In this document: piece after piece, positions 27,393 to 36,481 of the stretch
Layout: every line of letters starts with the position of its first letter
Numbering within the stretch: position 1 is the first letter of the stretch
Assembly: GCA_023414875.1 (NCBI GenBank)
Contig: JAEZMV010000001.1
Coordinates: 62,001 to 126,000, forward strand
Direction: 5' to 3'
DNA from: Bacillota bacterium
GTDB taxonomy: Bacteria; Bacillota; Clostridia; Lachnospirales; Lachnospiraceae
Length of the DNA: 64,000 bases
Notes under the pieces: model-generated
Databases searched by the model: none
What the model saw: the letters and a program-made list of their open reading frames with translations, nothing else
What the model was told of the DNA's origin: nothing
Made by a program: the position numbers and the translations under genes

Positions 27393-28058
27393 TCAGCATT
27401 TGGGGATTGTTGCTCCACTAGGACCATAGGGGATTAAAAAGGTGGGTATGCCAGAGGCATAGGGAGCAATGTCATATTGTTGAAAATATACGATCAGTCC
27501 CTCCGGTGTCAGATAGAAATTATTCATTTTAAAGTTTTCGTTCACAAGCTTTTGATAGTCATCAAAATACATCGCGCTCTTTTCAGCAATCTGTTTTTCT
27601 ATTTGACTAATAATGTTTTGAATAATAAATTCTCTATAATGATTATTATAAGGAAAAAATTCAGAAAGCTCCATTCGTTTGCTTTTTGGCAAATTCCAGG
27701 TATCCGAATAACGTACCGTTAGCCCATGTGCCCCTCCGGCATACTCATATTGATCAAAGTATAAACTAATTATACAATTCTGATTATATGTAACTGTATA
27801 ATCCACATAGGCTTCAAATTGATGAATCGGGTAATTGTTTGCCACTGAATATTCATATTCCACCATAGCCATCTGGTAAAGGTTCATTATGTTTGATCTT
27901 TCGTACATAATCGCTTTTGTTTTATATAATGTATTTAACTTGTTTGCTAATGGCTGATATGTCTCCGAAATAAAATGGGGATATTTAATCGTATATCGCA
28001 TGATATTACTGTTTTTATAATACATGTCCTGATGTAATGCCTTTTCTCTGATAATCAT
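27393..28058 (-). CDS. DUF4163/DUF3298 domain protein (RsiV-like, no anchor)
   Basis: Seen: 221 residues with a DUF4163-like N-terminal half and the DUF3298 C-terminal half, including YAGGAHGLTVRYSDTWN, LSEFFPYNN, NFYLTPEGLIVYFQQYDIAPYASG and the terminal FLIPYG. Known: DUF3298 domains occur in the anti-sigma factor RsiV, where they bind lysozyme. Here there is no membrane helix, no signal peptide and no neighbouring sigma factor gene, so an anti-sigma role is not supported. Start options: ATG 28058 with AAGGG 6 nt away, or TTG 28073 with GAGGAGGGGG 7 nt away; both ribosome sites are good. Confidence 0.7.
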   Translation of the reverse strand: MIIREKALHQDMYYKNSNIMRYTIKYPHFISETYQPLANKLNTLYKTKAIMYERSNIMNLYQMAMVEYEYSVANNYPIHQFEAYVDYTVTYNQNCIISLYFDQYEYAGGAHGLTVRYSDTWNLPKSKRMELSEFFPYNNHYREFIIQNIISQIEKQIAEKSAMYFDDYQKLVNENFKMNNFYLTPEGLIVYFQQYDIAPYASGIPTFLIPYGPSGATIPKC

Positions 28059-28199
28059 CTGATACCCTTCCAACGATAGACCCCCTCCTCTTTATTGGAT
28101 ATCCCTTAGCACATCATATGCTTGATTACCATATGATATTCTTGTCTTATTTTAATCAAAGGATAATAGTTATTATAAAGAAAATAAATGAAATAAAAG

Positions 28200-28254
28200 A
28201 AACTGTTGTACAACAATACTGCTTATAATAAGCCAATTTGTCTTACAACAGCTT
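28200..28254 (-). terminator. Terminator downstream of the symporter gene
   Basis: CTGTTGTA (28203-28210) pairs with TACAACAG (28244-28251). On the minus strand the hairpin is followed by TTTCTTTT. An inner GCTTAT/TATAAGC pair supports the fold. Confidence 0.6.
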
Positions 28255-28283
28255 CTTCAATTTATCATTTTATCTGAAATATA

Positions 28284-29846
28284 TTAATCTCTGTAATCCT
28301 TAGCCAAATCAAATTCTTTTTGTATCTCCTGGTCCGGTTTCTTAGTTAATAAGGATACGATTACGATCATGATACAGGAGAAAAGAAATGCCGGAAGCAA
28401 TTCATAAATACCTAATACTCCGCCCATAGGCCTTATCACCTTGTTCCAGAAGAATACCATAACACCGCCGGCCAGCATACCTGCGATTGCACCTTCTCTG
28501 GTTATCCTCTTCCAGAAGAGAGAAAATAACATAAGGGGACCGAAGGTTGCTCCAAAACCTGCCCAGGCAAAGGATACCACTTTAAAAATAACTCTGTTAT
28601 CTTTATCCATTGCTAAAAAGATTCCCACGAGCGAGATGGATAGTAAAATGATTCTGGATACTGTCATGACCTGCTTATCTGTCGCATTCTTTTTTAATAT
28701 TCCTTGGAATATGTTCTTGGATACTGCGGAAGAAGCAATTAACAAGTAGGAATCCGAGGAACTAATTGTTGCTGCTAGGATACCTGCCATAACCATTCCG
28801 GCAATGATTGTCGGCATTAGGTTCGTTGACATTGTTATAAATATGTTCTCAGCATCAGTTGAGGACAAATGCTCTGTCGGGAAAGCGACTCTTCCGATTA
28901 ATCCAATGAGTACAGCTGCTAATAAAGATATAGCACACCATGAGGTTGCAATCCGTCTTGATTTCGCTAGCTCACTATTCTTTCGGATTGCCATAAAACG
29001 AAGCAGAACCTGAGGCATTCCAAAATAACCGAGCCCCCAGGAAAGGGTTGATAATATCGTTAAGAAAGAGTAATCGTTAGCTTTACCGAATATAGGTTTA
29101 CTAAGATCGTTCAATTTCTGAATACCTTCCGCATTTACCTCCGGCGATGAGATACCAAAGAAGCTTAAAAATCCGGGTATTTCCTTCAGATTGTCTATCA
29201 CCGCACCCGGGCCACCTGCGTAAATCAGTCCTACTATTAAAACTGCGGCAAGCGCTACTATCATAACAATTGCCTGCATAAAATCGGATGCACTCTCTGC
29301 AAGAAAGCCACCCAAAAAAGTATAAATGATAACAAAAACAGCTCCAGCAATCATCATATACTGATAAGGTATATCAAATAAGGTATTGAAGAGCTTTCCT
29401 ACTGTAACAAAGCAGCTTGAAGCATATATTGTAAAGAATACAAAAATAAATAAAGCTGCAATAGTCATAATCACTTTCTTTTTTTCCTTAAACCGGTTAC
29501 TGAAAAATTCAGGTAAAGTGATGGAATCACCGGCAATAATTGAATAGGAATGTAATCTTTTTGCTACAATTAACCAGTTAATATATGTGCCTGCAAGTAA
29601 TCCGATCGCTGTCCAGATTGCCTCACTAAGCCCGTAAAAATATGCCACACCAGGTAGTCCCATCAGTAGCCAGCCGCTCATATCGGATGCCTCTGCACTC
29701 ATAGCGGCAACCCAAGGTCCAAGAGAGCGGCCTCCCAAAAAGTAATTTTCTGAATTTTCATTCGCCCGTTTTGAAAAAAATAAGCCAATACCAATTACTA
29801 AAGCCATATATATACACATGACAATCAGTATTTGAATGTGATCCAT
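28284..29846 (-). CDS. putP: Sodium/proline symporter (PutP type)
   Basis: Role: Na+-coupled uptake of proline through the cytoplasmic membrane. Seen: 520 residues with about 13 membrane helices and SSS-family landmarks: YFLGGRSLGPWVAAMSAEASDMSGWLLMGLPG in the first helices and the Gly-rich YTFLGGFLAESASDF in the middle. The start at 29846 is chosen because GGAGG lies 6 nt upstream and the product begins MDHIQILIV; the ORF could be extended by 7 codons without a ribosome site. It stands alone downstream of the nif operon on the same strand. The family has close relatives for other solutes, but the SEASDMSGWL-like motif is a good match to PutP. Confidence 0.88.
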   Translation of the reverse strand: MDHIQILIVMCIYMALVIGIGLFFSKRANENSENYFLGGRSLGPWVAAMSAEASDMSGWLLMGLPGVAYFYGLSEAIWTAIGLLAGTYINWLIVAKRLHSYSIIAGDSITLPEFFSNRFKEKKKVIMTIAALFIFVFFTIYASSCFVTVGKLFNTLFDIPYQYMMIAGAVFVIIYTFLGGFLAESASDFMQAIVMIVALAAVLIVGLIYAGGPGAVIDNLKEIPGFLSFFGISSPEVNAEGIQKLNDLSKPIFGKANDYSFLTILSTLSWGLGYFGMPQVLLRFMAIRKNSELAKSRRIATSWCAISLLAAVLIGLIGRVAFPTEHLSSTDAENIFITMSTNLMPTIIAGMVMAGILAATISSSDSYLLIASSAVSKNIFQGILKKNATDKQVMTVSRIILLSISLVGIFLAMDKDNRVIFKVVSFAWAGFGATFGPLMLFSLFWKRITREGAIAGMLAGGVMVFFWNKVIRPMGGVLGIYELLPAFLFSCIMIVIVSLLTKKPDQEIQKEFDLAKDYRD

Positions 29847-29995
29847 AGTCATCCTCCTATTATACATTATTTAATATTTGTATATTAATCAATATGATGT
29901 ATAATTATACCAGATTACTATTATATATACAACCATCCAAAATATGTTTTATATTACTTCACAACAAGGATTTTTGCTCCTTAACATGTAGCTAT

Positions 29996-30026
29996 TTGGC
30001 TAAATTTATCATAATATTCTAGCCAA
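29996..30026 (-). terminator. Weak hairpin after the nif operon
   Basis: TTGGCTA (29996-30002) and TAGCCAA (30020-30026) form a short stem 42 nt after the nifV-alpha stop on the minus strand. The T-run is poor, so it is a tentative terminator only. Confidence 0.35.
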
Positions 30027-30067
30027 TTTCTTATGATGCTTAGCTTTATCTCTGTACATGTTTACGC

Positions 30068-30874
30068 TTACATCGCTCCTGATAAATCCTCATATACCTG
30101 TTGTTCTATCTGCCTGATCTGCTTTTTACTCATTGCAAAATGAAAAACAGATTCACCCGCATGGACAAAATCATAAAAATTGCAATTCCCAGTTCTTTCG
30201 CCAATTCCAAATAAGGTGCAGTCAATATACTCCGCACCCGCTTTTGCTCCTATGATTGAATTGGCCACTGCCATACCAAGGTCATTATGTACATGCATTT
30301 CAACTTTGATATCAGTATTCGCTCTGATTGTCTCAACAATCTCTTTGGTACGGCCGGGTGTTAATACCCCCACGGTATCAGCAACTCTGATTGTGTTTAC
30401 TCCCGCATTTTTCAGCTCCTTAATCATACTTAGAAGGAAACCGATATCCGATCTGGAAGCATCCTCCAACCCCACCGTAACCTCGACATTCTGACTTTTC
30501 GCAATATCAACACAATTAAGTACATTTTTCACTACCCAACCCTTATTCTTCTTAAGTTTGCTATATATCTGGATATAAGACACCGGAGTCCCGATATGAA
30601 TAATATCCGGCTTGCAGGTGATGGACTTTTTGACATCATGTACATTCATCCGGCTCCATACTGAAATTTTTGCATTGCTCGTATTTTCAATAATTCTTAT
30701 GATACCTTCTTCTTCCAGCTCCCCTAAAACCGGAATGCCCGCTTCGATTTCATATACTCCAATCTCATCCAAAAGTCTGGCTATTTTAACCTTATCCTCT
30801 ATTCGCAGAGCAATCCCGGGGCTTTGCTCCCCATCTCTTAGGGTAGTATCAACAATATGCTTCATCTGCTTCAT
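30068..30874 (-). CDS. nifV-alpha: Homocitrate synthase, alpha part (catalytic TIM barrel)
   Basis: Role: condenses acetyl-CoA with 2-oxoglutarate to homocitrate, the organic ligand of FeMo-cofactor. Seen: 268 residues equal to the N-terminal, catalytic half of NifV: DTTLRDGEQSPG (D9, R13, E16), the metal ligands H194 and H196 in HVHNDLG, and the GIGERTGNC loop. The C-terminal half is absent and is supplied by the upstream gene, with which it overlaps by 26 nt. Known: this split with omega preceding alpha is as described for Clostridium pasteurianum. The start at 30874 has GGAGG 9 nt away; an ATG 9 nt downstream is a weaker alternative. It is the last gene of the nif operon. Confidence 0.92.
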   Translation of the reverse strand: MKQMKHIVDTTLRDGEQSPGIALRIEDKVKIARLLDEIGVYEIEAGIPVLGELEEEGIIRIIENTSNAKISVWSRMNVHDVKKSITCKPDIIHIGTPVSYIQIYSKLKKNKGWVVKNVLNCVDIAKSQNVEVTVGLEDASRSDIGFLLSMIKELKNAGVNTIRVADTVGVLTPGRTKEIVETIRANTDIKVEMHVHNDLGMAVANSIIGAKAGAEYIDCTLFGIGERTGNCNFYDFVHAGESVFHFAMSKKQIRQIEQQVYEDLSGAM

Positions 30875-31826
30875 GGAAGATAACCTCCTTTATAAGCTCT
30901 TTAAATTCTTCGTCCTTTAGGCTTCTTCTGCTTTCGTTACATACATTTTTTATGATAGATAGTATCTTATCTAAGATAGAATCCTCCGGTATCGGAATCC
31001 CTAATTCCTCCATTTTCAATTTAATTGCTTTTGTTCCCGAATGCTTTCCTATCACCAGTTCCGATTTGGCGCCGACTAAACCTGGATCATAAGCTTCATA
31101 GGTTGCTGGATTTTTGTTCATTCCGTCCGCATGAATACCGGCCTCCACCTTAAATATATGCTTGCCGATTATCGGTTTTTTATTACCGATTACTCTATGA
31201 GTAATCTTCTCATACAACTGAGTCAGTTCCGGGAACACTGTTAAATCTCTGTTTGGTTTATGTCTGACTGCCAGTCGTAAAGCCATAATCACTTCCTCGG
31301 TAGCCGCATTGTTATTGCAGCCTGCAAAGCTCGTTGTTATATCACTTCCAAATTGTGTTGCCCATTGCAATGCCAAAGCACCGGCGCAGCCAAAGGTATT
31401 CTCAGGGCAAAGGTTGATTGCAGTATTCGGTAGGCAATGAAATATTTCTTTTAGTAATTTTTCATAAGAATCATAGCACAGGAGATCATCCAAACCCACA
31501 ATACGAAGCTCTTTATGCCTTTGCAGCGTCCTCAGCCTGATGATCTCTCTGACATCATTCATCTGAACCTCATAAATCAGATGCTCTGCAAAAGCTTCAT
31601 GGCGGCTGATATAGCGGTAGAAGCCGGGATATTGTTCTATTTCATCCGCGAAATTGATGTTAAGTATATACTTACCGTTATCCGGCAAGTACTCCATTCT
31701 TTCATAAATGCCTGAGGATAGTTCTATAGCATCTACTCCTACCGTAAATAATAATTCGCAAAAGGCATGTAAATCCTCTTTAGAGGGCAGATACTTATCC
31801 AAAGATATTAGTGTATTGTCAATCAT
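30849..31826 (-). CDS. nifV-omega: Homocitrate synthase, omega part (C-terminal regulatory half)
   Basis: Seen: about 325 residues. The N-terminal part resembles a degenerate TIM barrel (IDNTLISLDKYLP but without the DTTLRDGEQ residues). The C-terminal part carries GIHADGMNKNPATYEAYDP and the VIGKHSGTKAIKLKM motif of homocitrate and isopropylmalate synthases. Known: NifV-omega supplies the C-terminal part of NifV in clostridia; both halves are needed for activity. The start is uncertain: ATG 31826 has no ribosome site nearby; an in-frame GTG at 31868 is an alternative; AAAGGAG at about 31845 fits neither well. It overlaps nifV-alpha by 26 nt and follows the ferredoxin gene. Confidence 0.87.
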   Translation of the reverse strand: MIDNTLISLDKYLPSKEDLHAFCELLFTVGVDAIELSSGIYERMEYLPDNGKYILNINFADEIEQYPGFYRYISRHEAFAEHLIYEVQMNDVREIIRLRTLQRHKELRIVGLDDLLCYDSYEKLLKEIFHCLPNTAINLCPENTFGCAGALALQWATQFGSDITTSFAGCNNNAATEEVIMALRLAVRHKPNRDLTVFPELTQLYEKITHRVIGNKKPIIGKHIFKVEAGIHADGMNKNPATYEAYDPGLVGAKSELVIGKHSGTKAIKLKMEELGIPIPEDSILDKILSIIKNVCNESRRSLKDEEFKELIKEVIFHEADEAYC

Positions 31827-31896
31827 CCGAATAATACTACCAGCTCTCCTTTCATTATAATCACCCACGCTTTAAATCGTCATTACCACTTTAACC

Positions 31897-32205
31897 TTAT
31901 ATTCTTAATTCCTCCACCGGGTCCCCATTTATGATATGCTGTTCGATGATCGTATCTACATCGTCTTCTGTGAGGTTACCATACCAGACACCTTCCGGAT
32001 AAACTACTACAATCGGCCCCTTATCACAAACGCCAAAGCATCCAGTATTTGTAATCATGACCTCTCCCGATAAATCATTCTCCTCAATCACTTCCATAAA
32101 CCTTTGTACAATATCAACGGAATTTTTAGAAAAACAGAAGCCCTTCTGCTGTCCGTTAATTCTGCAGCTTGTGCAGATAAATATATGATGCTTTAAATGA
32201 ATCAT
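31897..32205 (-). CDS. [2Fe-2S] ferredoxin, thioredoxin-like type (CpFd-like)
   Basis: Role: small electron carrier, here probably serving nitrogenase or cofactor assembly. Seen: 102 residues, the length I recall for the C. pasteurianum protein, with Cys at 11, 14, 24, 56 and 60. In that protein Cys 11, 56, 60 and 24 (or the nearby 14) are the cluster ligands, and all five positions are present here with identical numbering. The fold is thioredoxin-like, not plant-type. It sits between the nifN-B and nifV-omega genes on the same strand, so it belongs to the nif operon. Its exact redox partner is not shown by the sequence. Confidence 0.93.
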   Translation of the reverse strand: MIHLKHHIFICTSCRINGQQKGFCFSKNSVDIVQRFMEVIEENDLSGEVMITNTGCFGVCDKGPIVVVYPEGVWYGNLTEDDVDTIIEQHIINGDPVEELRI

Positions 32206-32256
32206 ATTTCCTCCTTATAATTAGGCCTGCGCCCATGAAATATATCGTTATACCCA

Positions 32257-35010
32257 TCAAGCTTGATACTCTGTTATCATCTCATTGGCTGCCCACTTAA
32301 CCGAGTCCTCTATCCTGTCATAGGTTGTAAAGATTTTTATTCCCTTTTGGACTAATTTCAGTTTTGGTGCTTCACCTATTCTCATAGCAATAACCGCATT
32401 ACAATCCGAAATAGTATGGATAATTGTATCCATCCTGTTTTCATTACTGATGCAATCCTCAGTTCCAGTGCAGTACTTATTAACCTGCCTTTTCTCTTTA
32501 AATCTTGCATTTCCACCGGAATACTCATAGACGTAAAACTCAGACACCTGACCAAAATGTTGATCCACAAGCATTCCGCTCTTCGTAGCCACTGCCACAA
32601 TAATTTTTGGAACCCTTTGCTCTGGTTCTAAATGCTTCTGTTCAAGATTCAGAGGTTGCTGACGGACAAGCGTTCCAGACTTCAATGTATCCGTTTCTGA
32701 TTTATGGCAAGGATTGAATTCAATGGAGCGGTCATGCTCCAACGTTCCGATGGCATCCGCCCGGCATTGCCTGCAATGATACATTTGCTTCAAGGTTTCT
32801 CCACACCTTTTACGCATTTCCATAATCTCGACATTACTTACTAACGGTAGCTCTTCAAATACGCTGCCCTTTACCGGAATTAACTGCATGATATTTGTGA
32901 TGGTTCCACCAAGCTCCTTTACCTTAGCTACGATCTCCGGAATGTGGTGATCATTGATGCCTTTTAGCATTACGATATTTACTTTGCAGATAATTCCCTT
33001 CGAAGTTAGCATCTTTATGCCTGCCAGCTGGTTTGACATGAGAATGGCTGCTGCCGCTGCACCGTAATATTTGGTGCCCATATAATCCACATACTTATAA
33101 ATCTGAGCTCCTATTAGGGGGTCTATACTGTTCATTGTCACTGTCACATGCGAAACTCCAAGAGCGATTAATTCATCCGCATATTGCGGAAGCATCAGCC
33201 CATTAGTAGATAAACAGAAGGTGATGTCCGGATCCTTCTCTCTGATCAGCATGAGGGTTTGTCTCGTTTCTTCGAAATTAGCCAATGCATCTCCGGGGCC
33301 TGCAATTCCTATGACCGATAGATTTGGAACCTTCTTTTTTACCTCCAAATATTTTTTGAATGCCTCTTCCGGTCTCAATATGTTCGTTGTTACACCGGGT
33401 CTGCTTTCATTCGGACAGTCATATTTTCTTAGGCAATAATTGCAGCTGATATTGCATTTTGGTGCAATCGGCAGATGCATTCTTGCATACTGATGGGCTC
33501 CGCAGTTATAACAAGGGTGTGTGGCTGTCTTCTCTTCCATAGTCTTTTCCTTCCTATGTTCCAAAACCATAGAACCATCTCCTTTCGCTTCACTGTCGCT
33601 TTTCTCCAGTATGATCTCTGTATCCTTCGTCAGCTCTTTCTTATAATATTTTTCATATAGCTCTTCCCGGAAACCAGTTTCCTTTTTGCTTAGTATTACA
33701 TTCGATATTTCATCAAGAAACGATAGAGCACCTTCATAGCCTAAAATACGGAGTCTTTGCCCTCCCACTCTGTCATGAATGGGGAAGCTCCTCCTTACCA
33801 GGGGAATTCCGAGCTTCTCTGCAATTCTTCTACCATCGGAATTTCCGATCAGAAGATTTACCTTAAGTTCTCTTGCATATTCTTCTATGGTCTGAAAATC
33901 TACCTCCTCCAGCACCTCAAAATGCTCAATAAAGTTAATTTCCGCAACTGCTTGTATTTCCTGATAAAGCATTTCCTTGATACCGGTACATTTGGTTCCG
34001 ATTGCAGCAATCATAGGCATAATTCCGTTTTCTACACACATTCGGACAGTACTGTACACAAAATCCGGTTCACCGTAGACTGCGGCCCTGGCTTCACCGT
34101 TATACTTGTGTCCATCGATCATGGCATCCAAGAACCTTGCCCGTTCTTTTTGAAGGTTCTCAGGTATATTCTTACCGGATACCTCCTTAAGAACCTTTAA
34201 CAATTCATCATTATCTCTCAGGCCTACCGGTAAATTAATTTTTTGATAAGGAACACCATACGTATTATATAAGTACTCTGCTACGGATTTGCTCCCCTCC
34301 AAAAAGGTAGAAAGCTCGATTGTATATCTGGCTCCTGCCATTTTCTTAATATCCTTAAGCTCCGTTCCATTTTGTGGTAACTTTTGATAGGAAGCCTGAT
34401 GACCGCCATCCAGGTTCTCTGACAAGTCAGGCAGTAATATGTAATCTATACCGAAGCTTTCCAGTAGATCCTTAAGATATCTCGTATCTGCCGGTGACAG
34501 CTGGCTGGTAATGATATTAACTTTATCATTTTTCGAAGCATCCAGGTGGACACTCCTAACAATATGATATAAGGCTGCCATAAAGCCTTCAAACTGCGTT
34601 CCGGCATAACCTGCCGAGGGTACTCCGATGACGGTTATATGCTTATACTGCGGATATTGTTCATAAAATTTATTGATAATCCGCTTGATGTCTTCTCCTA
34701 TGGTTTCTGCCAGACAGGTGGTAGCGACACCGATGACCTCCGGTTCATATACCTTAATCAAATTCACCAAACCCTGAATCAGGTTCTTCTCTCCTCCATA
34801 TACTGTACCTTCCTCGGTTAAAGAGGAGGATGCAACATCCACCGGTTCGTTATAATGAGTCGCCATATGTCTGCGGATATAAGTTGCACAACCCTGCGAT
34901 CCATGGAGAATGGAAACACATTTTTTAACTCCGTATAAGGCAGTAACAGCACCCATGGGCATGCACATTTTGCAGGGATTTACATTTAAATTCACCAAGG
35001 TCCCTCTCAT
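32257..35010 (-). CDS. nifN-B: NifN-NifB fusion with C-terminal NifX/NafY-like domain
   Basis: Role: combines the NifEN scaffold subunit with the radical-SAM enzyme that makes NifB-cofactor. Seen: 917 residues in three parts. Residues 1 to about 435 are NifN-like (NPCKMCMPMGA, HGSQGCATYIRR, TTCLAETIGED). A charged linker (about 450-500) follows. The radical SAM domain has CxxxCxxC at about 518-525 (CNISCNYC), SAM-binding GPGDALAN and TMNSIDP. Residues from about 800 form a NifX/NifB C-terminal FeMo-co-binding domain (VDQHFGQVSEFYVYE). The fused arrangement is known from C. pasteurianum. The start follows AAGGGGAG with good spacing. Neighbours are nifE upstream (91-nt gap) and the ferredoxin gene downstream. 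Confidence 0.94.
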   Translation of the reverse strand: MRGTLVNLNVNPCKMCMPMGAVTALYGVKKCVSILHGSQGCATYIRRHMATHYNEPVDVASSSLTEEGTVYGGEKNLIQGLVNLIKVYEPEVIGVATTCLAETIGEDIKRIINKFYEQYPQYKHITVIGVPSAGYAGTQFEGFMAALYHIVRSVHLDASKNDKVNIITSQLSPADTRYLKDLLESFGIDYILLPDLSENLDGGHQASYQKLPQNGTELKDIKKMAGARYTIELSTFLEGSKSVAEYLYNTYGVPYQKINLPVGLRDNDELLKVLKEVSGKNIPENLQKERARFLDAMIDGHKYNGEARAAVYGEPDFVYSTVRMCVENGIMPMIAAIGTKCTGIKEMLYQEIQAVAEINFIEHFEVLEEVDFQTIEEYARELKVNLLIGNSDGRRIAEKLGIPLVRRSFPIHDRVGGQRLRILGYEGALSFLDEISNVILSKKETGFREELYEKYYKKELTKDTEIILEKSDSEAKGDGSMVLEHRKEKTMEEKTATHPCYNCGAHQYARMHLPIAPKCNISCNYCLRKYDCPNESRPGVTTNILRPEEAFKKYLEVKKKVPNLSVIGIAGPGDALANFEETRQTLMLIREKDPDITFCLSTNGLMLPQYADELIALGVSHVTVTMNSIDPLIGAQIYKYVDYMGTKYYGAAAAAILMSNQLAGIKMLTSKGIICKVNIVMLKGINDHHIPEIVAKVKELGGTITNIMQLIPVKGSVFEELPLVSNVEIMEMRKRCGETLKQMYHCRQCRADAIGTLEHDRSIEFNPCHKSETDTLKSGTLVRQQPLNLEQKHLEPEQRVPKIIVAVATKSGMLVDQHFGQVSEFYVYEYSGGNARFKEKRQVNKYCTGTEDCISNENRMDTIIHTISDCNAVIAMRIGEAPKLKLVQKGIKIFTTYDRIEDSVKWAANEMITEYQA

Positions 35011-35101
35011 ATCATTCTCCCCTTCCTGCGCATATTTTTGCGCAAAATGTTATTATTCAGATCACACTCTACGGGCCATACTTCTTCCTTCTCCAGGTCT
35101 T

Positions 35102-36472
35102 TTAGCCGCATTCCTTCTCCTGTACTATATACTTCCATACCGGATGGTTCATACTCGAATTGATTTCCTTTGTAAAATTGACTACCCCATCAAAGCCGCA
35201 TAGCGGATGCTTTCTCTCATGATTATGATCACAAAAGGCAATTCCCAGCTTATATGCCAGGGGACGTTCCTTAACGCCTCCTACCAAAATATTCGCTCCC
35301 TTCTCCCTTATGAACTTCTCCAGCTCTGCGGGATTGGTATCATCCAGAATAATTGTATCCTTGTTTACTATACTTTCGATGATTTCGTAATCCTCTTTTT
35401 TTCCTGTCTGAGTGCCTACAACTACAGTTTCCATTCCCAGTGAGCGAAATTGACGGATCAAAGAGATTGCCTTAAATCCACCTCCGACATAGATCGCTGC
35501 CTTTTTACCCTCCAGGTTCTTACGATACTTTGATAAAAACTCCTGCAATCTGGCTGACTCCTCCGCACCAAACTCTATGGCCTTACGTCTCGCTGCTTCG
35601 TCGTTCATAGCCTCTGCTATCCGTATTAGGGAATTCATCGTATCCTCAATTCCATAAAAACTTATCTTGATATAGGGAATACCCATCTCCTCCTCCATAC
35701 GGGTTGCCAGATAGGTACTAGAGCCTGCACATTGAACAAGGTTTAGCTGGGCAGCAGGCGCCTTTATTAAGGTTTCATAATTAGAATCTCCGGTAATCGT
35801 TGCGATGACCGTTATTCCCATTTTTCTTAGATATTCCTTTACAATCCATATCTCTCCGGCCAGATTGAAATCTCCTAAGATATTAACCCCTTTTCTCTTC
35901 TCCGGTTTATGGGGTTTTAACAGCTCCATAATTGCATTGCAGGCCATTTTATATCCAACCGATTTATTTCCTGAAAAACCCGGTGATTTTACCGGTAATA
36001 CACGGATATTATATTTTTCTGACATAGCTTTACAAACCGCTTCAACATCATCTCCTATGACTCCGACAATACAGGTGGCATAGACAAAAATCAGCTTGGG
36101 ATCGTAGTTCTCTGCAACCTCTTCAATCGCAGCCGTCAGTTTTTTTTCACCACCAAAGATGACATCCTGTTCCCTCAAATCTGTTGAAAAACTGTTGCGG
36201 TATAAATCATCACCGCTGCTTAAGCTTCCGCGGATATCCCAAGTATAACTGGCGCATCCGATCGGACCATGTACAATATGAAATGCATCGGTAATGGGAT
36301 TAAGAACCACTCTGGCTCCACAATAAACACAAGCTCTCTGGCTTACTGCTCCTGACACGCTGCTGCTGTCACACCGCAGTCCGTTCCCACTGCATCCATC
36401 CTGTTTTCGTAATATAAATTCTTTTCTATCGTCTAATATACTTAGATTATCTTTTACACCTGTGCTGTCCAT
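35102..36472 (-). CDS. nifE: Nitrogenase cofactor biosynthesis protein NifE
   Basis: Role: with NifN forms the scaffold on which FeMo-cofactor is matured. Seen: 456 residues, similar in size and pattern to NifD without the extra domain: ACVYCGARVVLNPITDAFHIVHGPIGCASYTWD, EQDVIFGGEKKL, and YATCIVGVIGDDVEAVC. The start at 36472 is chosen because AAGGAA lies 8-10 nt upstream; an in-frame GTG at 36481 is the alternative. It lies 526 nt after the nifK stop, the largest gap in the operon, which holds inverted repeats (see findings). Clear NifE features such as the Cys ligands of the L-cluster site are kept. Confidence 0.93.
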   Translation of the reverse strand: MDSTGVKDNLSILDDRKEFILRKQDGCSGNGLRCDSSSVSGAVSQRACVYCGARVVLNPITDAFHIVHGPIGCASYTWDIRGSLSSGDDLYRNSFSTDLREQDVIFGGEKKLTAAIEEVAENYDPKLIFVYATCIVGVIGDDVEAVCKAMSEKYNIRVLPVKSPGFSGNKSVGYKMACNAIMELLKPHKPEKRKGVNILGDFNLAGEIWIVKEYLRKMGITVIATITGDSNYETLIKAPAAQLNLVQCAGSSTYLATRMEEEMGIPYIKISFYGIEDTMNSLIRIAEAMNDEAARRKAIEFGAEESARLQEFLSKYRKNLEGKKAAIYVGGGFKAISLIRQFRSLGMETVVVGTQTGKKEDYEIIESIVNKDTIILDDTNPAELEKFIREKGANILVGGVKERPLAYKLGIAFCDHNHERKHPLCGFDGVVNFTKEINSSMNHPVWKYIVQEKECG

Positions 36473-36481
36473 ACGATACAC

